Assembly: GCA_944327425.1 (NCBI GenBank)
Contig: CALVHJ010000004.1
Coordinates: 1 to 25,506, forward strand
Length of the DNA: 25,506 nt
Source: an uncultured Bacilli bacterium
GTDB taxonomy: Bacteria; Bacillota_I; Bacilli_A; RF39; UBA660
Direction: 5' to 3'
In this document: piece after piece, positions 1 through 8,591 of the stretch
Numbering within the stretch: position 1 is the first letter of the stretch
Layout of the letters: the number at the start of each line of letters is the position of its first letter
Position numbers and translations under genes: made by a program
Notes under the pieces: generated by a model
What the model was told of the DNA's origin: nothing
What the model saw: the letters and a program-made list of their open reading frames with translations, nothing else
The model's database searches: none

Positions 1-73
1 ACTTATATGTCATTTTAGTTTACAAAAAAGTGCATATAACTTATTCGTTACACACACTAAATATTATACAACC

Positions 74-99
74 GAATGATTTTGTTCATTCTTTTTTTA
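74..99 (+). terminator. Intrinsic terminator of an upstream plus-strand gene
   Basis: GAATGA (74-79) and TCATTC (86-91) form a 6-bp stem with a 6-nt loop, followed directly by a run of seven T. This is a standard rho-independent terminator reading on the plus strand. The gene it serves lies mostly or wholly left of the window; nothing in bases 1-73 can be recognised as its end with confidence. Confidence 0.6.
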
Positions 100-131
100 T
101 CTTGTAGGAAAGTATATGTTTAATATATTTC

Positions 132-256
132 TGCTATAGTAAAATGGATACATAATGTGTCAATATTTAAGAGAAATAAATTGGTACGGAAGGCAGAGTT
201 TTGGGTTCGAAAAAAACTAACCGTGAGGTTAGATGAATTAACGAAGTTAATTTTTA
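132..256 (+). ncRNA. Candidate small RNA (or mini-ORF transcript) with its own promoter and terminator
   Basis: An extended -10 element, TGC-TATAGT, lies at 132-140, giving a predicted start near 147. The predicted RNA of about 105 nt holds three possible hairpins: AGTTTT/AAAACT (197-202 with 213-218), CTAACC/GGTTAG (217-222 with 227-232, competing with the first at its edge) and AATTAAC-GAA-GTTAATT (236-252) followed by T-rich sequence, which looks like a terminator. A 21-codon ORF (155-220, ATG to TAA) lies inside; it is unusually rich in Trp, Tyr, Phe, Gly and Arg for this AT-rich DNA but has no Shine-Dalgarno sequence. I do not recognise it as SRP, 6S, RNase P, tmRNA or a riboswitch, and no plus-strand gene follows closely. 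Outside this element, the terminators and the tRNA, bases 1-304 hold nothing I can identify. Confidence 0.35.
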
Positions 257-263
257 TATATTC

Positions 264-294
264 AAAATAAAAAAGTTCTTCTTCCAAAGAACTT
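264..294 (-). terminator. Terminator of the tRNA-Asn transcript
   Basis: Read on the minus strand, AAGTTCTT (294-287) pairs with AAGAACTT (280-273) across a 6-nt loop, and TTTTATTTT follows. It starts 11 bases past the tRNA 3' end, so the tRNA appears to be a single-gene transcript. Confidence 0.75.
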
Positions 295-304
295 AAAATC
301 ATAA

Positions 305-380
305 TGGCGCCCAATGTAGGACTCGAACCTACGACCTAACGGTTAACAGCCGTGCGCTCTACCGACTGAGCTAATTGGGC
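305..380 (-). tRNA. tRNA-Asn (anticodon GTT), CCA encoded
   Basis: The 76-nt minus-strand sequence folds as a complete cloverleaf: 7-bp acceptor stem GCCCAAT/ATTGGGC, D arm GCTC/GAGC, anticodon loop CTGTTAA with anticodon GTT, T arm GTAGG-TTCGAGT-CCTAC, discriminator G and genomically encoded CCA. The only blemish is a C/T mismatch at position 27/43 at the top of the anticodon stem. It has its own consensus promoter upstream and its own terminator downstream. Confidence 0.97.
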
Positions 381-391
381 ATTGCTACTAA

Positions 392-420
392 ATTATATTA
401 AATATTATGCTAATTGTCAA
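392..420 (-). promoter_or_regulatory. Consensus vegetative promoter of tRNA-Asn
   Basis: On the minus strand there is a perfect -35 TTGACA (420-415), a 17-bp spacer and a perfect -10 TATAAT (397-392). The tRNA 5' end lies 12 bases downstream of the -10. This is the strongest sigma-A-type promoter in the window, as expected for a stable RNA. Confidence 0.92.
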
Positions 421-476
421 CAGTTTTATGATATTTTTTAACTATTAAAGTGAGAAAATTAATTATGACCAAATTA

Positions 477-485
477 TGCTATTGT
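477..485 (+). promoter_or_regulatory. Possible extended -10 promoter for the addB-addA operon
   Basis: TGC-TATTGT at 477-485 matches an extended -10 element. No good -35 box is seen 17 bases upstream. A start near 492 would give a leader of about 39 nt, which includes the AGGAG ribosome binding site at 516-520. Confidence 0.3.
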
Positions 486-530
486 AAAAGACTTTAATAA
501 ATGATAAGATATTTTAGGAGTAGTGATTGT

Positions 531-2879
531 ATGGAACCAGTTATAATTATATCAACAAAAGAAAACAAAAAAAAGATTTTACGTGAAAATAGTAGGAATA
601 AACATCTTTATAATTTGAAATTTTATACATTTAAAGAACTCAAAAAGAAGCTTTTTTTTGATTATGATCTAACCACTATTTTATTTATTGTAAAAAAGTA
701 TCATGTAACCATACCTATAGCTAAAATCTATCTAGAAAACCTTTATTTTTTAAAAGACCTAGATCATGAAAAAGTAAAATTTTTAAATGAATTAAAAAAA
801 GAATTAGATAAAAAAAGTTTACTTATATATGAAAAAGCATTTTCTTCTTTTTTAAAGAATAAAAAAATAATAGTTTATGACTATCCTATTTTATCTAAAG
901 AACAAAAATTGATTTTAAATGAGATTAAGGCAAATATCGAATATCAAAATATCCCCAAAGCTTATGAACCAATTATATATGAAGCTAAAAGCATTGATGA
1001 AGAAGTAGAGTTTGTTATAAATAAAATAGCCGAATTATTAATAAAAAATGTATCTTTAACAAACATTAAAATAATTGCTTCTTCTGATTATAATAATTTA
1101 TTAATTAGGTATTTATCTATATTTAAAATACCCTTTAATAACCAATCAAACCACTCATTTTATAGTACTTTAATAGCCAAAGATTTTCTAAAAAATTATA
1201 ACAATTACTCTTTAGAAGAAAATATTATGCACTTAAGCGAGAAATATCAAAACGTAAACGAATTAATAAATATAATTAATAGATCTGTTAAAATAGAAGA
1301 TAAACAATTACGCAAAGAGTTTATAATTGAAGACTTAAAACAAGCTAAAGTTAAAGAGCCATCTTTTCTAGAAGCCTTAGAAATTACGAATTTAAATACG
1401 TCTTTTAGTGATGATGATTATGTTTTTTTATTAGGCTTTAATGTTAATTCATATCCTAAAATAAAAAAAGACACTGATTTTTTACCTGATGCCATCAAAA
1501 TGAAGCTTGGCCTAGATACTACAACTGATTATAACACTTATGAAGTATCATCAATTATTAATAAAATTCATAGTATTAAAAACTTAATAATTACTTATAA
1601 ATTAAAGGACTATAGTGGTACTTGTTATCCCTCTGTCTTATTAAATAAGTTTACTAATGAAATAAAACCTGTTATACTAGATGCCACTATATCTTACTCT
1701 AAACTTTATAGTGAAATTAAATATGCTAAAGCTCTAGATAATTTATCTAAATTTAACATTATTAGTAATGATTTAGCTTTATATCAAAACAATTTAGATA
1801 TACCTTACTCTAAATATAACAACAATTTTAAAGGTATTCTTCCCAAGTATATTGCTAAAAAATTAAATAACGAGTTAACTTTATCTTATACTAACTTAGA
1901 AATGTATCAAGAATGTGCATTTCGCTATTATATTACTAAAATACTTCACCTAGATATATTTTTAGAAAACTTTAAGACTATCCTTGGTAGTATCATGCAT
2001 CATATATTAGAATTAGGTTTAATTAAAGACATCGATATCCCCTTAGAGATGATAAAATTTATTAAAGAAAAAGACTATGATTTAAATACCAAAGAATTCT
2101 TTTATTTAGAAGAATTTGGAAAAGAATTAACAAATATCTTAAGTATTATCAAAAAACAACAAACCCATTCCCAGTTAAACAACTATTTATTTGAAACAGA
2201 AGTATTTGTTTATAAAGATAAAGATGATTTTAAAATAACTTTTAAAGGAAACATTGATAAAGTCATGTACAAGGCTATAGATAACAACGAAGTTTTAGCG
2301 GTTGTTGATTATAAAACAGGCAACACAAACATAACTTTAAAAAATTTAGACTACGGACTTAATATTCAGCTTCCCATATATCTTTACTTACTAAAAAAAT
2401 CAGACCGTTTTGCTAATTCTAAAATCGCTGGCTTCTATATCCAAAAAATATCTACTCAAAAAGAAGCTATCCAGTTTAAAAAAAGTCATCAAGAATTAAT
2501 AGAAAACCGTCTTCGCTTGCAAGGATATACTAACAGTGATGAATATTTAATGAAATTAATTGATGATGATTATAAAAGTGGTAATATTCTTGCCAATGTA
2601 GAGTTTAAGAAAGATGGAACCTTAAGTAGCAAATCCAAAGTTTTAACTAACAAAGAAATGGATGATATAATTATAAAAGTTGATGAAATTATCGAAGAAG
2701 TAATTACCAACATTTTAAATGCTAATTTTGCTATTAATCCCAAAATTATTGATAATAAAAATATCTCATGTACTTATTGTCATTTCCGGGATTTATGTTA
2801 TAAACAGAAGAAAAATGAAGTGATATTAGGAGGTGAATCTCATGAAATGGACCAAAGAGCAGCAACTAGCAATTGCTAA
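531..2879 (+). CDS. addB: AddB-like ATP-dependent nuclease subunit, short form without P-loop
   Basis: Predicted partner of AddA in the complex that unwinds and resects double-strand breaks before RecA loading. ATG 531 is chosen because AGGAG at 516-520 lies 10 bases upstream; an ATG at 501 is in frame but has no ribosome binding site. The 782-residue product ends in a Cas4/RecB-type nuclease domain: an LGSIMHH segment, then DYKTG at 593-597 and a QLPIYLYLL helix. Four cysteines are placed as in the Fe-S staple of AddB: C462 (YQECAFRYY) and C747-x2-C750-x5-C756 near the C-terminus. The N-terminal half resembles an inactive UvrD-like helicase, but the Walker A GxxGxGK found near the N-terminus of B. 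subtilis AddB is absent. Length is well below the roughly 1150 residues usual for AddB. The 3' end overlaps addA by 38 bases. Assignment rests on the nuclease/Fe-S signature and the adjacent addA. Confidence 0.85.
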   Translation: MEPVIIISTKENKKKILRENSRNKHLYNLKFYTFKELKKKLFFDYDLTTILFIVKKYHVTIPIAKIYLENLYFLKDLDHEKVKFLNELKKELDKKSLLIYEKAFSSFLKNKKIIVYDYPILSKEQKLILNEIKANIEYQNIPKAYEPIIYEAKSIDEEVEFVINKIAELLIKNVSLTNIKIIASSDYNNLLIRYLSIFKIPFNNQSNHSFYSTLIAKDFLKNYNNYSLEENIMHLSEKYQNVNELINIINRSVKIEDKQLRKEFIIEDLKQAKVKEPSFLEALEITNLNTSFSDDDYVFLLGFNVNSYPKIKKDTDFLPDAIKMKLGLDTTTDYNTYEVSSIINKIHSIKNLIITYKLKDYSGTCYPSVLLNKFTNEIKPVILDATISYSKLYSEIKYAKALDNLSKFNIISNDLALYQNNLDIPYSKYNNNFKGILPKYIAKKLNNELTLSYTNLEMYQECAFRYYITKILHLDIFLENFKTILGSIMHHILELGLIKDIDIPLEMIKFIKEKDYDLNTKEFFYLEEFGKELTNILSIIKKQQTHSQLNNYLFETEVFVYKDKDDFKITFKGNIDKVMYKAIDNNEVLAVVDYKTGNTNITLKNLDYGLNIQLPIYLYLLKKSDRFANSKIAGFYIQKISTQKEAIQFKKSHQELIENRLRLQGYTNSDEYLMKLIDDDYKSGNILANVEFKKDGTLSSKSKVLTNKEMDDIIIKVDEIIEEVITNILNANFAINPKIIDNKNISCTYCHFRDLCYKQKKNEVILGGESHEMDQRAATSNC

Positions 2880-5800
2880 AGAAGGGACTAATTTAATTAT
2901 TTCGGCCGGAGCCGGCTCTGGAAAAACCGCTGTATTATCTGAAAGAGTTTTAAGGAAGCTAAAAGAAGGAATTGATATTAGAAACATTCTTATTCTAACA
3001 TTTACAAATGAAGCAGCTAAAGAAATGAAAGAAAGAATAAGAAAAAAAATAAAGAAAGAAGGTTTAACTGAACAGTTATCTTTAATTGATGCTGCGTATA
3101 TTACTACTTTTGATGCTTATGCTCTAGATATTGTAAAAAAATATCACTATTTATTTAATTTGGACTCTAATCTATCTATCATTGATTCTTCTATTATTGA
3201 TTTACAAAAAAAACGTTTTCTTGAAGAAATAACTTTAGAATTATTTAGTACCAAAGATAGTAATTATTTAAAATTAGTCCGTGATTTTACTTCAAGAGAT
3301 GACGCAACAATTAAAGAAGCAATACTAAATATTGCTAAAACTCTAGATTTACGCTATGACAAAAAAGAATATTTAAATAATTATATTGATAATTATTATA
3401 ATGATACATACATTGATAAAATATTTAATGAATATTTTTTATACCTTAAAAATTTAACAGCATTAATTGAAGAAGATTACTATGCCTTAGAAGAAGCTTT
3501 TAACGAAAAAACTAAAGAAAAGTGTTATAATGCTCTAGCCCCTATATTTAAACCAAGAAATTATCAAGATTTATACCAAAAAAATATCGAATTACCCCAA
3601 TTAAGAGGCCTAGAAGAAGAAAATATACCTATCAAAGAAGATTTAAAAAAACTAGTTAAAGAACTAAATGAATTAACTATTTATAGTGAGAGTGAATTAA
3701 AAGAACAAGTTAAAAGTACTAAATATTATGTTTTAGCTATTATAAATATTATTTTAAAATTAGATGAAAAAATAGATGAGTACAAAAGAACTAAAAATGC
3801 TTTTGAATTTGTGGATATAGCTAAAATGGCTATAAAAATAGTTAAAGAAAATCCTTCTATTCGTGAAGAATTAAAAAACACCTATCAAGAAATAATGATA
3901 GATGAATATCAAGATACCAATGATTTACAAGAATTATTTATTAAGGAAATAGAAAATAATAATGTTTATATGGTAGGAGATATTAAACAGTCTATCTATC
4001 GTTTTCGCAATGCTAATCCAAGTATTTTTAAAGATAAATATGATAATTATAAAAAACATATTAATGGTGAAAAAATTGATTTATTAGAAAACTTTCGCTC
4101 TCGCAAAGAAGTTCTAGCTAACATTAATGAAATTTTTAATCTCCTAATGATTAACTCTTTAGGAGGAGTAGATTATCAAGATAATCATGCCATGATTTAT
4201 GGCAACTTAGCTTATATAAAAACTGGTAGTAATAACCAAGATAACAATTTAAAAATCCTGAAATATCAAAATGATGATAACAACTACACAAATACCGAAA
4301 TAGAATCTTTTACTATTGCCCAAGATATTAAAAATAAAATAGAGAATCATTATTTAGTTTATGATTTTGATTTAGGTATTAATAGACCTGTTACTTACAA
4401 TGATTTTTGTATTATTCTAGATCGGGGAACACACATGGCTCGATACAAAAAAATATTTGAATATTGGAATATTCCTATGGAAATACATAAAGATAGTAAT
4501 TTAACTGAAGAACAAGATGTTTTTATAATTAGAAGTATAATTTCTTTAATTTTAAGTATCAAAAATGCCGAATATGATCCTAAAATGCGTTATTATTTTA
4601 CAAGTATAGCCAGAAGTTACATAGGAAATATGGAAGATGAAGAAATATTTAAACATTTAGAAAATAATACTTTTTATAAAACTGAAATATGGCAAAAAGC
4701 CAAGAATATTGCTAGCATTTTAGATAATATGACTCCAAGTATTTTACTTAATAGAATTATAGAAGACTTTTCTTTTTATCGCCAATTAATTTTAGTTGGT
4801 AACCTAACTGATACCATGATTAGACTCGATTATTTAAGTAATTTAGCTAATTCTATGGAAATTATTGGCTTTACTATCGAAGATTTTCTCGATTATTTAA
4901 ATAGTATGCTTGATACTTCCACCCAAATTCGTTACAAAGAAGGAAAGGAAAGTGGTAATTGTGTTAAAATAATGAACATCCATAAATCCAAAGGGCTAGA
5001 ATTTCCTATTTGTTATTATGCTGGCTTTGATCAAAAATTTAATTTAAAAGACTTACAAACAAGGTTTATGTATGATCCTCATTATGGCATTTTAACACCT
5101 TTTTATAACGAAGGAATTGGTACCATATTTACCAAAGTATTAATTAAAAATAAATATTTAGAAGAAGAGATTGCTGAAAAAATAAGATTATTTTATGTAG
5201 CTTTAACTAGAGCTAAAGAAAAAATAATTATAGTAATACCAGAATTTAAAAAAGAAAATATAATCAAAGATAAAATAGATTATTTAACTGGTATGAAATA
5301 CCGTTCATTTTATGACTTTTTATCATCCATCTCTCTTAACTTAAATAAATATGTAAAATTAGTAGATATTAATAGTTTAAACTTATCAAAAGATTATGAA
5401 TTTAACTTAAAGAAAAGTATTGATAATCTTCATAGTGATAAATCCATTCATTTCCAAAAACTAAATATTACCTCTAATTTAATAGTAGAAGAGCATGCTT
5501 CCAAAACCATTAATAGTATTATTACCATTAATGATGCCAAGACTTTAGAATATGGTACTAAAATTCATGAAATGTTAGAAAACACAGATTTTAAAAATAT
5601 TAAAGAACCTAACATTTATGTTAAACATCTTTTAGATACTTTTGATTTTGAACACTGTAGTATTTACCAAGAATTAGAATTTATTTATACCAAAGAAGAG
5701 GTTGAGTACCATGGTATTATTGATTTAATGCTTGAATATGATAAGGAAATAAAAATAATTGACTACAAGCTTAAAAATATAGAAGATAAAGCCTATATTA

Positions 5801-5913
5801 AGCAGTTAAACATTTATTATGATTATATTAGAAGTATAAGTGATAAAAAAATATCTTTATATTTATATTCAATTATAGATAATAAAGTAAATGAAGTAGG
5901 GGTTGTACAATAG
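2842..5913 (+). CDS. addA: AddA ATP-dependent helicase/nuclease subunit A
   Basis: UvrD/Rep-type superfamily 1 helicase fused to a RecB-type nuclease, the motor of AddAB. ATG 2842 follows AGGAGG (2828-2833) by 8 bases; a GTG at 2833 is also in frame but sits on the ribosome binding site. In the 1023-residue product one sees Walker A GAGSGKT (about 23-29), motif II DEYQDT (354-359), motif III VGDIKQSIYRFR (378 on), motif IV LLENFRSR, motif V IHKSKGLEFP (713 on) and motif VI FYVALTRAKE (784 on). The C-terminal nuclease has GTKIHEML, a GIIDLML aspartate and DYKLKN (974 on) followed by a conserved Gln. The helicase and nuclease residues all look intact, so this subunit should supply all ATP-driven unwinding, given that its partner lacks a P-loop. 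The start lies inside addB, suggesting translational coupling. No clear terminator follows. Confidence 0.95.
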   Translation: MKWTKEQQLAIAKEGTNLIISAGAGSGKTAVLSERVLRKLKEGIDIRNILILTFTNEAAKEMKERIRKKIKKEGLTEQLSLIDAAYITTFDAYALDIVKKYHYLFNLDSNLSIIDSSIIDLQKKRFLEEITLELFSTKDSNYLKLVRDFTSRDDATIKEAILNIAKTLDLRYDKKEYLNNYIDNYYNDTYIDKIFNEYFLYLKNLTALIEEDYYALEEAFNEKTKEKCYNALAPIFKPRNYQDLYQKNIELPQLRGLEEENIPIKEDLKKLVKELNELTIYSESELKEQVKSTKYYVLAIINIILKLDEKIDEYKRTKNAFEFVDIAKMAIKIVKENPSIREELKNTYQEIMIDEYQDTNDLQELFIKEIENNNVYMVGDIKQSIYRFRNANPSIFKDKYDNYKKHINGEKIDLLENFRSRKEVLANINEIFNLLMINSLGGVDYQDNHAMIYGNLAYIKTGSNNQDNNLKILKYQNDDNNYTNTEIESFTIAQDIKNKIENHYLVYDFDLGINRPVTYNDFCIILDRGTHMARYKKIFEYWNIPMEIHKDSNLTEEQDVFIIRSIISLILSIKNAEYDPKMRYYFTSIARSYIGNMEDEEIFKHLENNTFYKTEIWQKAKNIASILDNMTPSILLNRIIEDFSFYRQLILVGNLTDTMIRLDYLSNLANSMEIIGFTIEDFLDYLNSMLDTSTQIRYKEGKESGNCVKIMNIHKSKGLEFPICYYAGFDQKFNLKDLQTRFMYDPHYGILTPFYNEGIGTIFTKVLIKNKYLEEEIAEKIRLFYVALTRAKEKIIIVIPEFKKENIIKDKIDYLTGMKYRSFYDFLSSISLNLNKYVKLVDINSLNLSKDYEFNLKKSIDNLHSDKSIHFQKLNITSNLIVEEHASKTINSIITINDAKTLEYGTKIHEMLENTDFKNIKEPNIYVKHLLDTFDFEHCSIYQELEFIYTKEEVEYHGIIDLMLEYDKEIKIIDYKLKNIEDKAYIKQLNIYYDYIRSISDKKISLYLYSIIDNKVNEVGVVQ

Positions 5914-6008
5914 AGAATAGGTAGCAAGGAAAAAATTGTAGACTACTAAAAATATGTATAATTAGCTCGAAAATATTACACCTTTTGACATCCTTTTTTT
6001 GAATATTC

Positions 6009-6037
6009 TTGAGTTAAAGTTAAATCTATGATAATAT
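6009..6037 (+). promoter_or_regulatory. Promoter of lemA
   Basis: TTGAGT (6009-6014), a 17-bp spacer and TAATAT (6032-6037) form a good sigma-A-type promoter. AAGGAGG at 6046-6052 and ATG 6060 follow. The rest of the gap 5914-6008 shows no gene or terminator that I can support. Confidence 0.65.
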
Positions 6038-6059
6038 ATTTATATAAGGAGGAATTAAT

Positions 6060-6611
6060 ATGTGGATTGCTATTATAATTATTGTGATTGTTGTATTAAT
6101 CATTTTATGGGCTGTAGGAACTTATAACTCTTTAGTTGATTTTAGAAATAGAGTTAAAGATGCTTGGAGTCAAATTGATGTTCAATTAAAAAGAAGATTT
6201 GATTTAATTCCTAATTTAGTTGAAACAGTTAAAGGTTACACTAAGCATGAAAGTGAAACTTTAGAAGAAGTTATTAAAGCTCGTAATACCTATTTATCAG
6301 CATCATTACCCGAAGATCAATTAAAAGCTGATGGTGAACTTACTAATGCAATTAATAAGTTATTTGCTTTATCAGAAAATTATCCTGAGTTAAAAGCTAA
6401 TCAAAATTTCCAACAATTACAACAAGAATTACAACAAACTGAAGATAAAATCGCTATGTCAAGACAATTTTATAACGATATTGTTATGCAATATAATAAT
6501 AAAATTGAAATGGTACCATCAAACATTATTGCCAGTATTTTTAAATTTAAACAAGAAAAATTCTTTGAAGCAAATGAAACTGAAAAAGAAAATGTTAAAG
6601 TACAATTTTAA
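6060..6611 (+). CDS. lemA: LemA family membrane protein
   Basis: LemA proteins are small membrane-anchored helical proteins of unclear biochemical role, common in bacteria and often encoded beside TPM-domain or DUF2207 proteins with Gly-rich tails. The 183-residue product has one N-terminal hydrophobic segment (2-20), a short outer stretch, then the family signature around residues 22-60: YNSLVDFRNRVKDAW, QIDVQLKRRFDLIPNLVE and VKGYTKHE. The remainder is helical with Gln-rich heptads (LQQELQQTEDKIAMSRQFYND), and the IEMVPSNIIASIFKFK segment near the end is typical. AAGGAGG stands 7 bases before ATG. The gene is followed by a terminator-like hairpin and then the DUF2207 gene, so the two probably share the lemA promoter with part of the transcripts stopping between them. 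Confidence 0.93.
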   Translation: MWIAIIIIVIVVLIILWAVGTYNSLVDFRNRVKDAWSQIDVQLKRRFDLIPNLVETVKGYTKHESETLEEVIKARNTYLSASLPEDQLKADGELTNAINKLFALSENYPELKANQNFQQLQQELQQTEDKIAMSRQFYNDIVMQYNNKIEMVPSNIIASIFKFKQEKFFEANETEKENVKVQF

Positions 6612-6637
6612 GGTTAACAGCTTGTTAACCTTTTTTT
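6610..6637 (+). terminator. Hairpin plus T-run between lemA and the DUF2207 gene (attenuator-like)
   Basis: AAGGTTAACA (6610-6619) pairs perfectly with TGTTAACCTT (6623-6632) around a 3-nt loop, and more T follow. The lemA stop codon (6609-6611) runs into the stem. No new promoter is visible before the next gene (ATG 6652, AAAGGA at 6639-6644), so partial read-through is the likely source of DUF2207 mRNA. That would make lemA the more abundant transcript (inference). Confidence 0.75.
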
Positions 6638-6651
6638 GAAAGGAATTTACG

Positions 6652-8568
6652 ATGAAGAAAGTTTTATTAAGTTTATTTTTACTTTTCATTCCAACTATGG
6701 TTGATGCAGCAAATTATACAATTACTGATCAATTAATTCAAGCTGAGATAGAAGAAAATGGTGATTTAAAAATTAGTGAATTAATTGTTATGGAAGGCTC
6801 GTTTAATGGTTATGTAAAGGAACTTAGTTATGAAAATAATCTTTTGACTGATGAGTATACAGGAAGTGCCAGTAATGTTATATATAATGCTAAAGGGATT
6901 GAACTAATAAGTATTAAAGGAAAAAAAGTTGATGAAGTAGATTTTAATACATTTAATGATTCAGATTTTCAAGAATTTACTTTAGATTATAGTGCTACCA
7001 ATGGTGATATTTTAAAGTATACAGCTATGATGAATGGTAGTGGTTATGATTATACTTTGTATTATGCATCTAACCAAGATAAAGTTGCTTTTTTAATCAC
7101 TTATATGGTAGATAGTGTGGTTGTTTTACATGAAGATGTTGCTGAAGTTTATTGGAATTTTATTACGCCAAACGATTTTGATGATATGGAAAATGTCCAA
7201 GTAAAGGTATTGTTACCAAATAAAGATAATTCCGATGATTTTCGTGTATGGGCTCATGGTGATTTATCAGGAGAAATAAATAAGTTAGAAGATAATAGTG
7301 GCGTATTAGCTACCATTTCTCACATGGATTCATCTTCTGTCCTAGATATACGTTTAACATTTTCTAAAAGTTTAATAACCGATACTAGTAAAATAAAAAC
7401 AAGTAACTATGCGGCTTTAGATAATATTATTGAAGTAGAAACTGCTCGAGCTGAGGTAGCTAATAACCTTCGTGAAGAATTAAGAAGTAAAAGAAATACT
7501 GCTATATATTTATCATGGATAATAATAATTAGTATTGTTATTTTAGGAATAGTTATTTACTATAAGTTTGGTAAAAGTCCTAAATCAAGTTATTTTTCTA
7601 AATATAATCGCGAATTTATTGGTGATTACAATGTTGAAGTAATTGATTACTTAATGAAGCGTCAAATTACGCCTAATGCTTTATCCGCTTCTATTATGAA
7701 TTTGATTTATAAAAAGAATATTAGTGTTAAAGAAATAGCTAGCACTAAGAAAAATAAAGATTATGAATTTACTTTATTAACTACTGCTAAATTAAATGAT
7801 AGTGAAATAATGCTTACGGAGTTTTTATTTGATACAGTTGGTAAAAACAAAGTAAATGAAGAAAATAAAAAAACTTTTACAACCAAAGATTTAAAGAGCT
7901 ATGCTAGTGGTACAAAAACCTGTAATACTTTTATCAAAAGTTATACAGCTTGGAAAAACAATGTTTTACAAAAAGGAATTGATGAAAACTTTTTTGAAAC
8001 AAGTAATATTCCTAAAATTATAGGTCTAGTTATTTTAGTTTTAAGTATTTTTTTACTTATGTATATTGTTAGCAACAAAATAGATTATATTCCAAGTTTT
8101 ATAGCTATCTTACTAGGTGTTGTTTTCTTTATTTACACCTTAGTAGTGTATAAAAAGACTATTAAAGGAAGTGAACACTACAGCAGATGGAAAGCCTTCA
8201 AAAACTTTTTAAATGATTTTGGCTCTTTTGAACTAAAAGAATTACCCGAAATTATTTTATGGGAAAGATATTTAGTCTATGCTACCATCTTTGGTTTAGC
8301 TGATAAAGTTGAGAAAAGCATGAATGTTTACATAAGTGAGTTGGATTTATCTCAAATGAATTATGATTATACTCCCGTGTTTTTCTATATAAATATAAGT
8401 CCTATGATTAATGCTAGCGTTAATAATGCTATTAATAGTGCATATAATAGACAAGCAGCTAATTATGCCAATACGCATTCCAGTAGTTCAAGTGGGGGCG
8501 GTTTTGGCGGCGGCTTCTCATCAGGTGGCGGCTTCGGCGGCGGTGGTTCTTCAGGACACGGATTTTAA
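6652..8568 (+). CDS. DUF2207-family membrane protein with Gly/Ser-rich tail
   Basis: The function of this family is not known; it is a predicted exported membrane protein. The 638-residue product has a signal peptide (MKKVLLSLFLLFIPTMVDA, likely cut after A19), an extracytoplasmic domain of about 260 residues with the family-style segments VAEVYWNFI and FRVWAHGDLSGEINK, a membrane segment at about 284-304, a cytoplasmic region, two closely spaced membrane segments (about 455-473 and 480-500), and a conserved ELPEIILWERYLVYATIFG region. The last 28 residues are almost only Gly, Ser and Phe, as in many LemA-associated proteins, and are written in unusually GC-rich codons. It lies 40 bases after lemA. 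A larger paralogue starts at 21678. The stop codon sits inside the terminator shared with the convergent gene. Confidence 0.85.
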   Translation: MKKVLLSLFLLFIPTMVDAANYTITDQLIQAEIEENGDLKISELIVMEGSFNGYVKELSYENNLLTDEYTGSASNVIYNAKGIELISIKGKKVDEVDFNTFNDSDFQEFTLDYSATNGDILKYTAMMNGSGYDYTLYYASNQDKVAFLITYMVDSVVVLHEDVAEVYWNFITPNDFDDMENVQVKVLLPNKDNSDDFRVWAHGDLSGEINKLEDNSGVLATISHMDSSSVLDIRLTFSKSLITDTSKIKTSNYAALDNIIEVETARAEVANNLREELRSKRNTAIYLSWIIIISIVILGIVIYYKFGKSPKSSYFSKYNREFIGDYNVEVIDYLMKRQITPNALSASIMNLIYKKNISVKEIASTKKNKDYEFTLLTTAKLNDSEIMLTEFLFDTVGKNKVNEENKKTFTTKDLKSYASGTKTCNTFIKSYTAWKNNVLQKGIDENFFETSNIPKIIGLVILVLSIFLLMYIVSNKIDYIPSFIAILLGVVFFIYTLVVYKKTIKGSEHYSRWKAFKNFLNDFGSFELKELPEIILWERYLVYATIFGLADKVEKSMNVYISELDLSQMNYDYTPVFFYINISPMINASVNNAINSAYNRQAANYANTHSSSSSGGGFGGGFSSGGGFGGGGSSGHGF

Positions 8569-8591
8569 ACTACTATTCACTAGTAGTTTTT
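8567..8591 (+). terminator. Shared terminator between convergent genes
   Basis: AAACTACTA (8567-8575) and TAGTAGTTT (8581-8589) form a 9-bp perfect stem with a 5-nt loop; five T (8587-8591) serve the plus strand. On the minus strand the tract after the stem is only TTTAAAA, so termination there may be weaker. The left arm contains most of the plus-strand gene's stop (8566-8568) and all of the minus-strand gene's stop (8573-8575). Confidence 0.75.

Noticed and set aside
132..256. SRP RNA, because of the CGGAAGG sequence near 187-193
   Set aside because: The flanking bases do not form the SRP helix 8, and the other conserved SRP segments are missing.
120..314. Minus-strand open frame of 64 codons
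   Set aside because: It overlaps the tRNA-Asn terminator and runs antisense to the candidate small RNA; composition is random-like and there is no ribosome binding site.
305..380. Attachment site for an integrated element at the tRNA
   Set aside because: No integrase gene and no second copy of the tRNA 3' end were found in the window.
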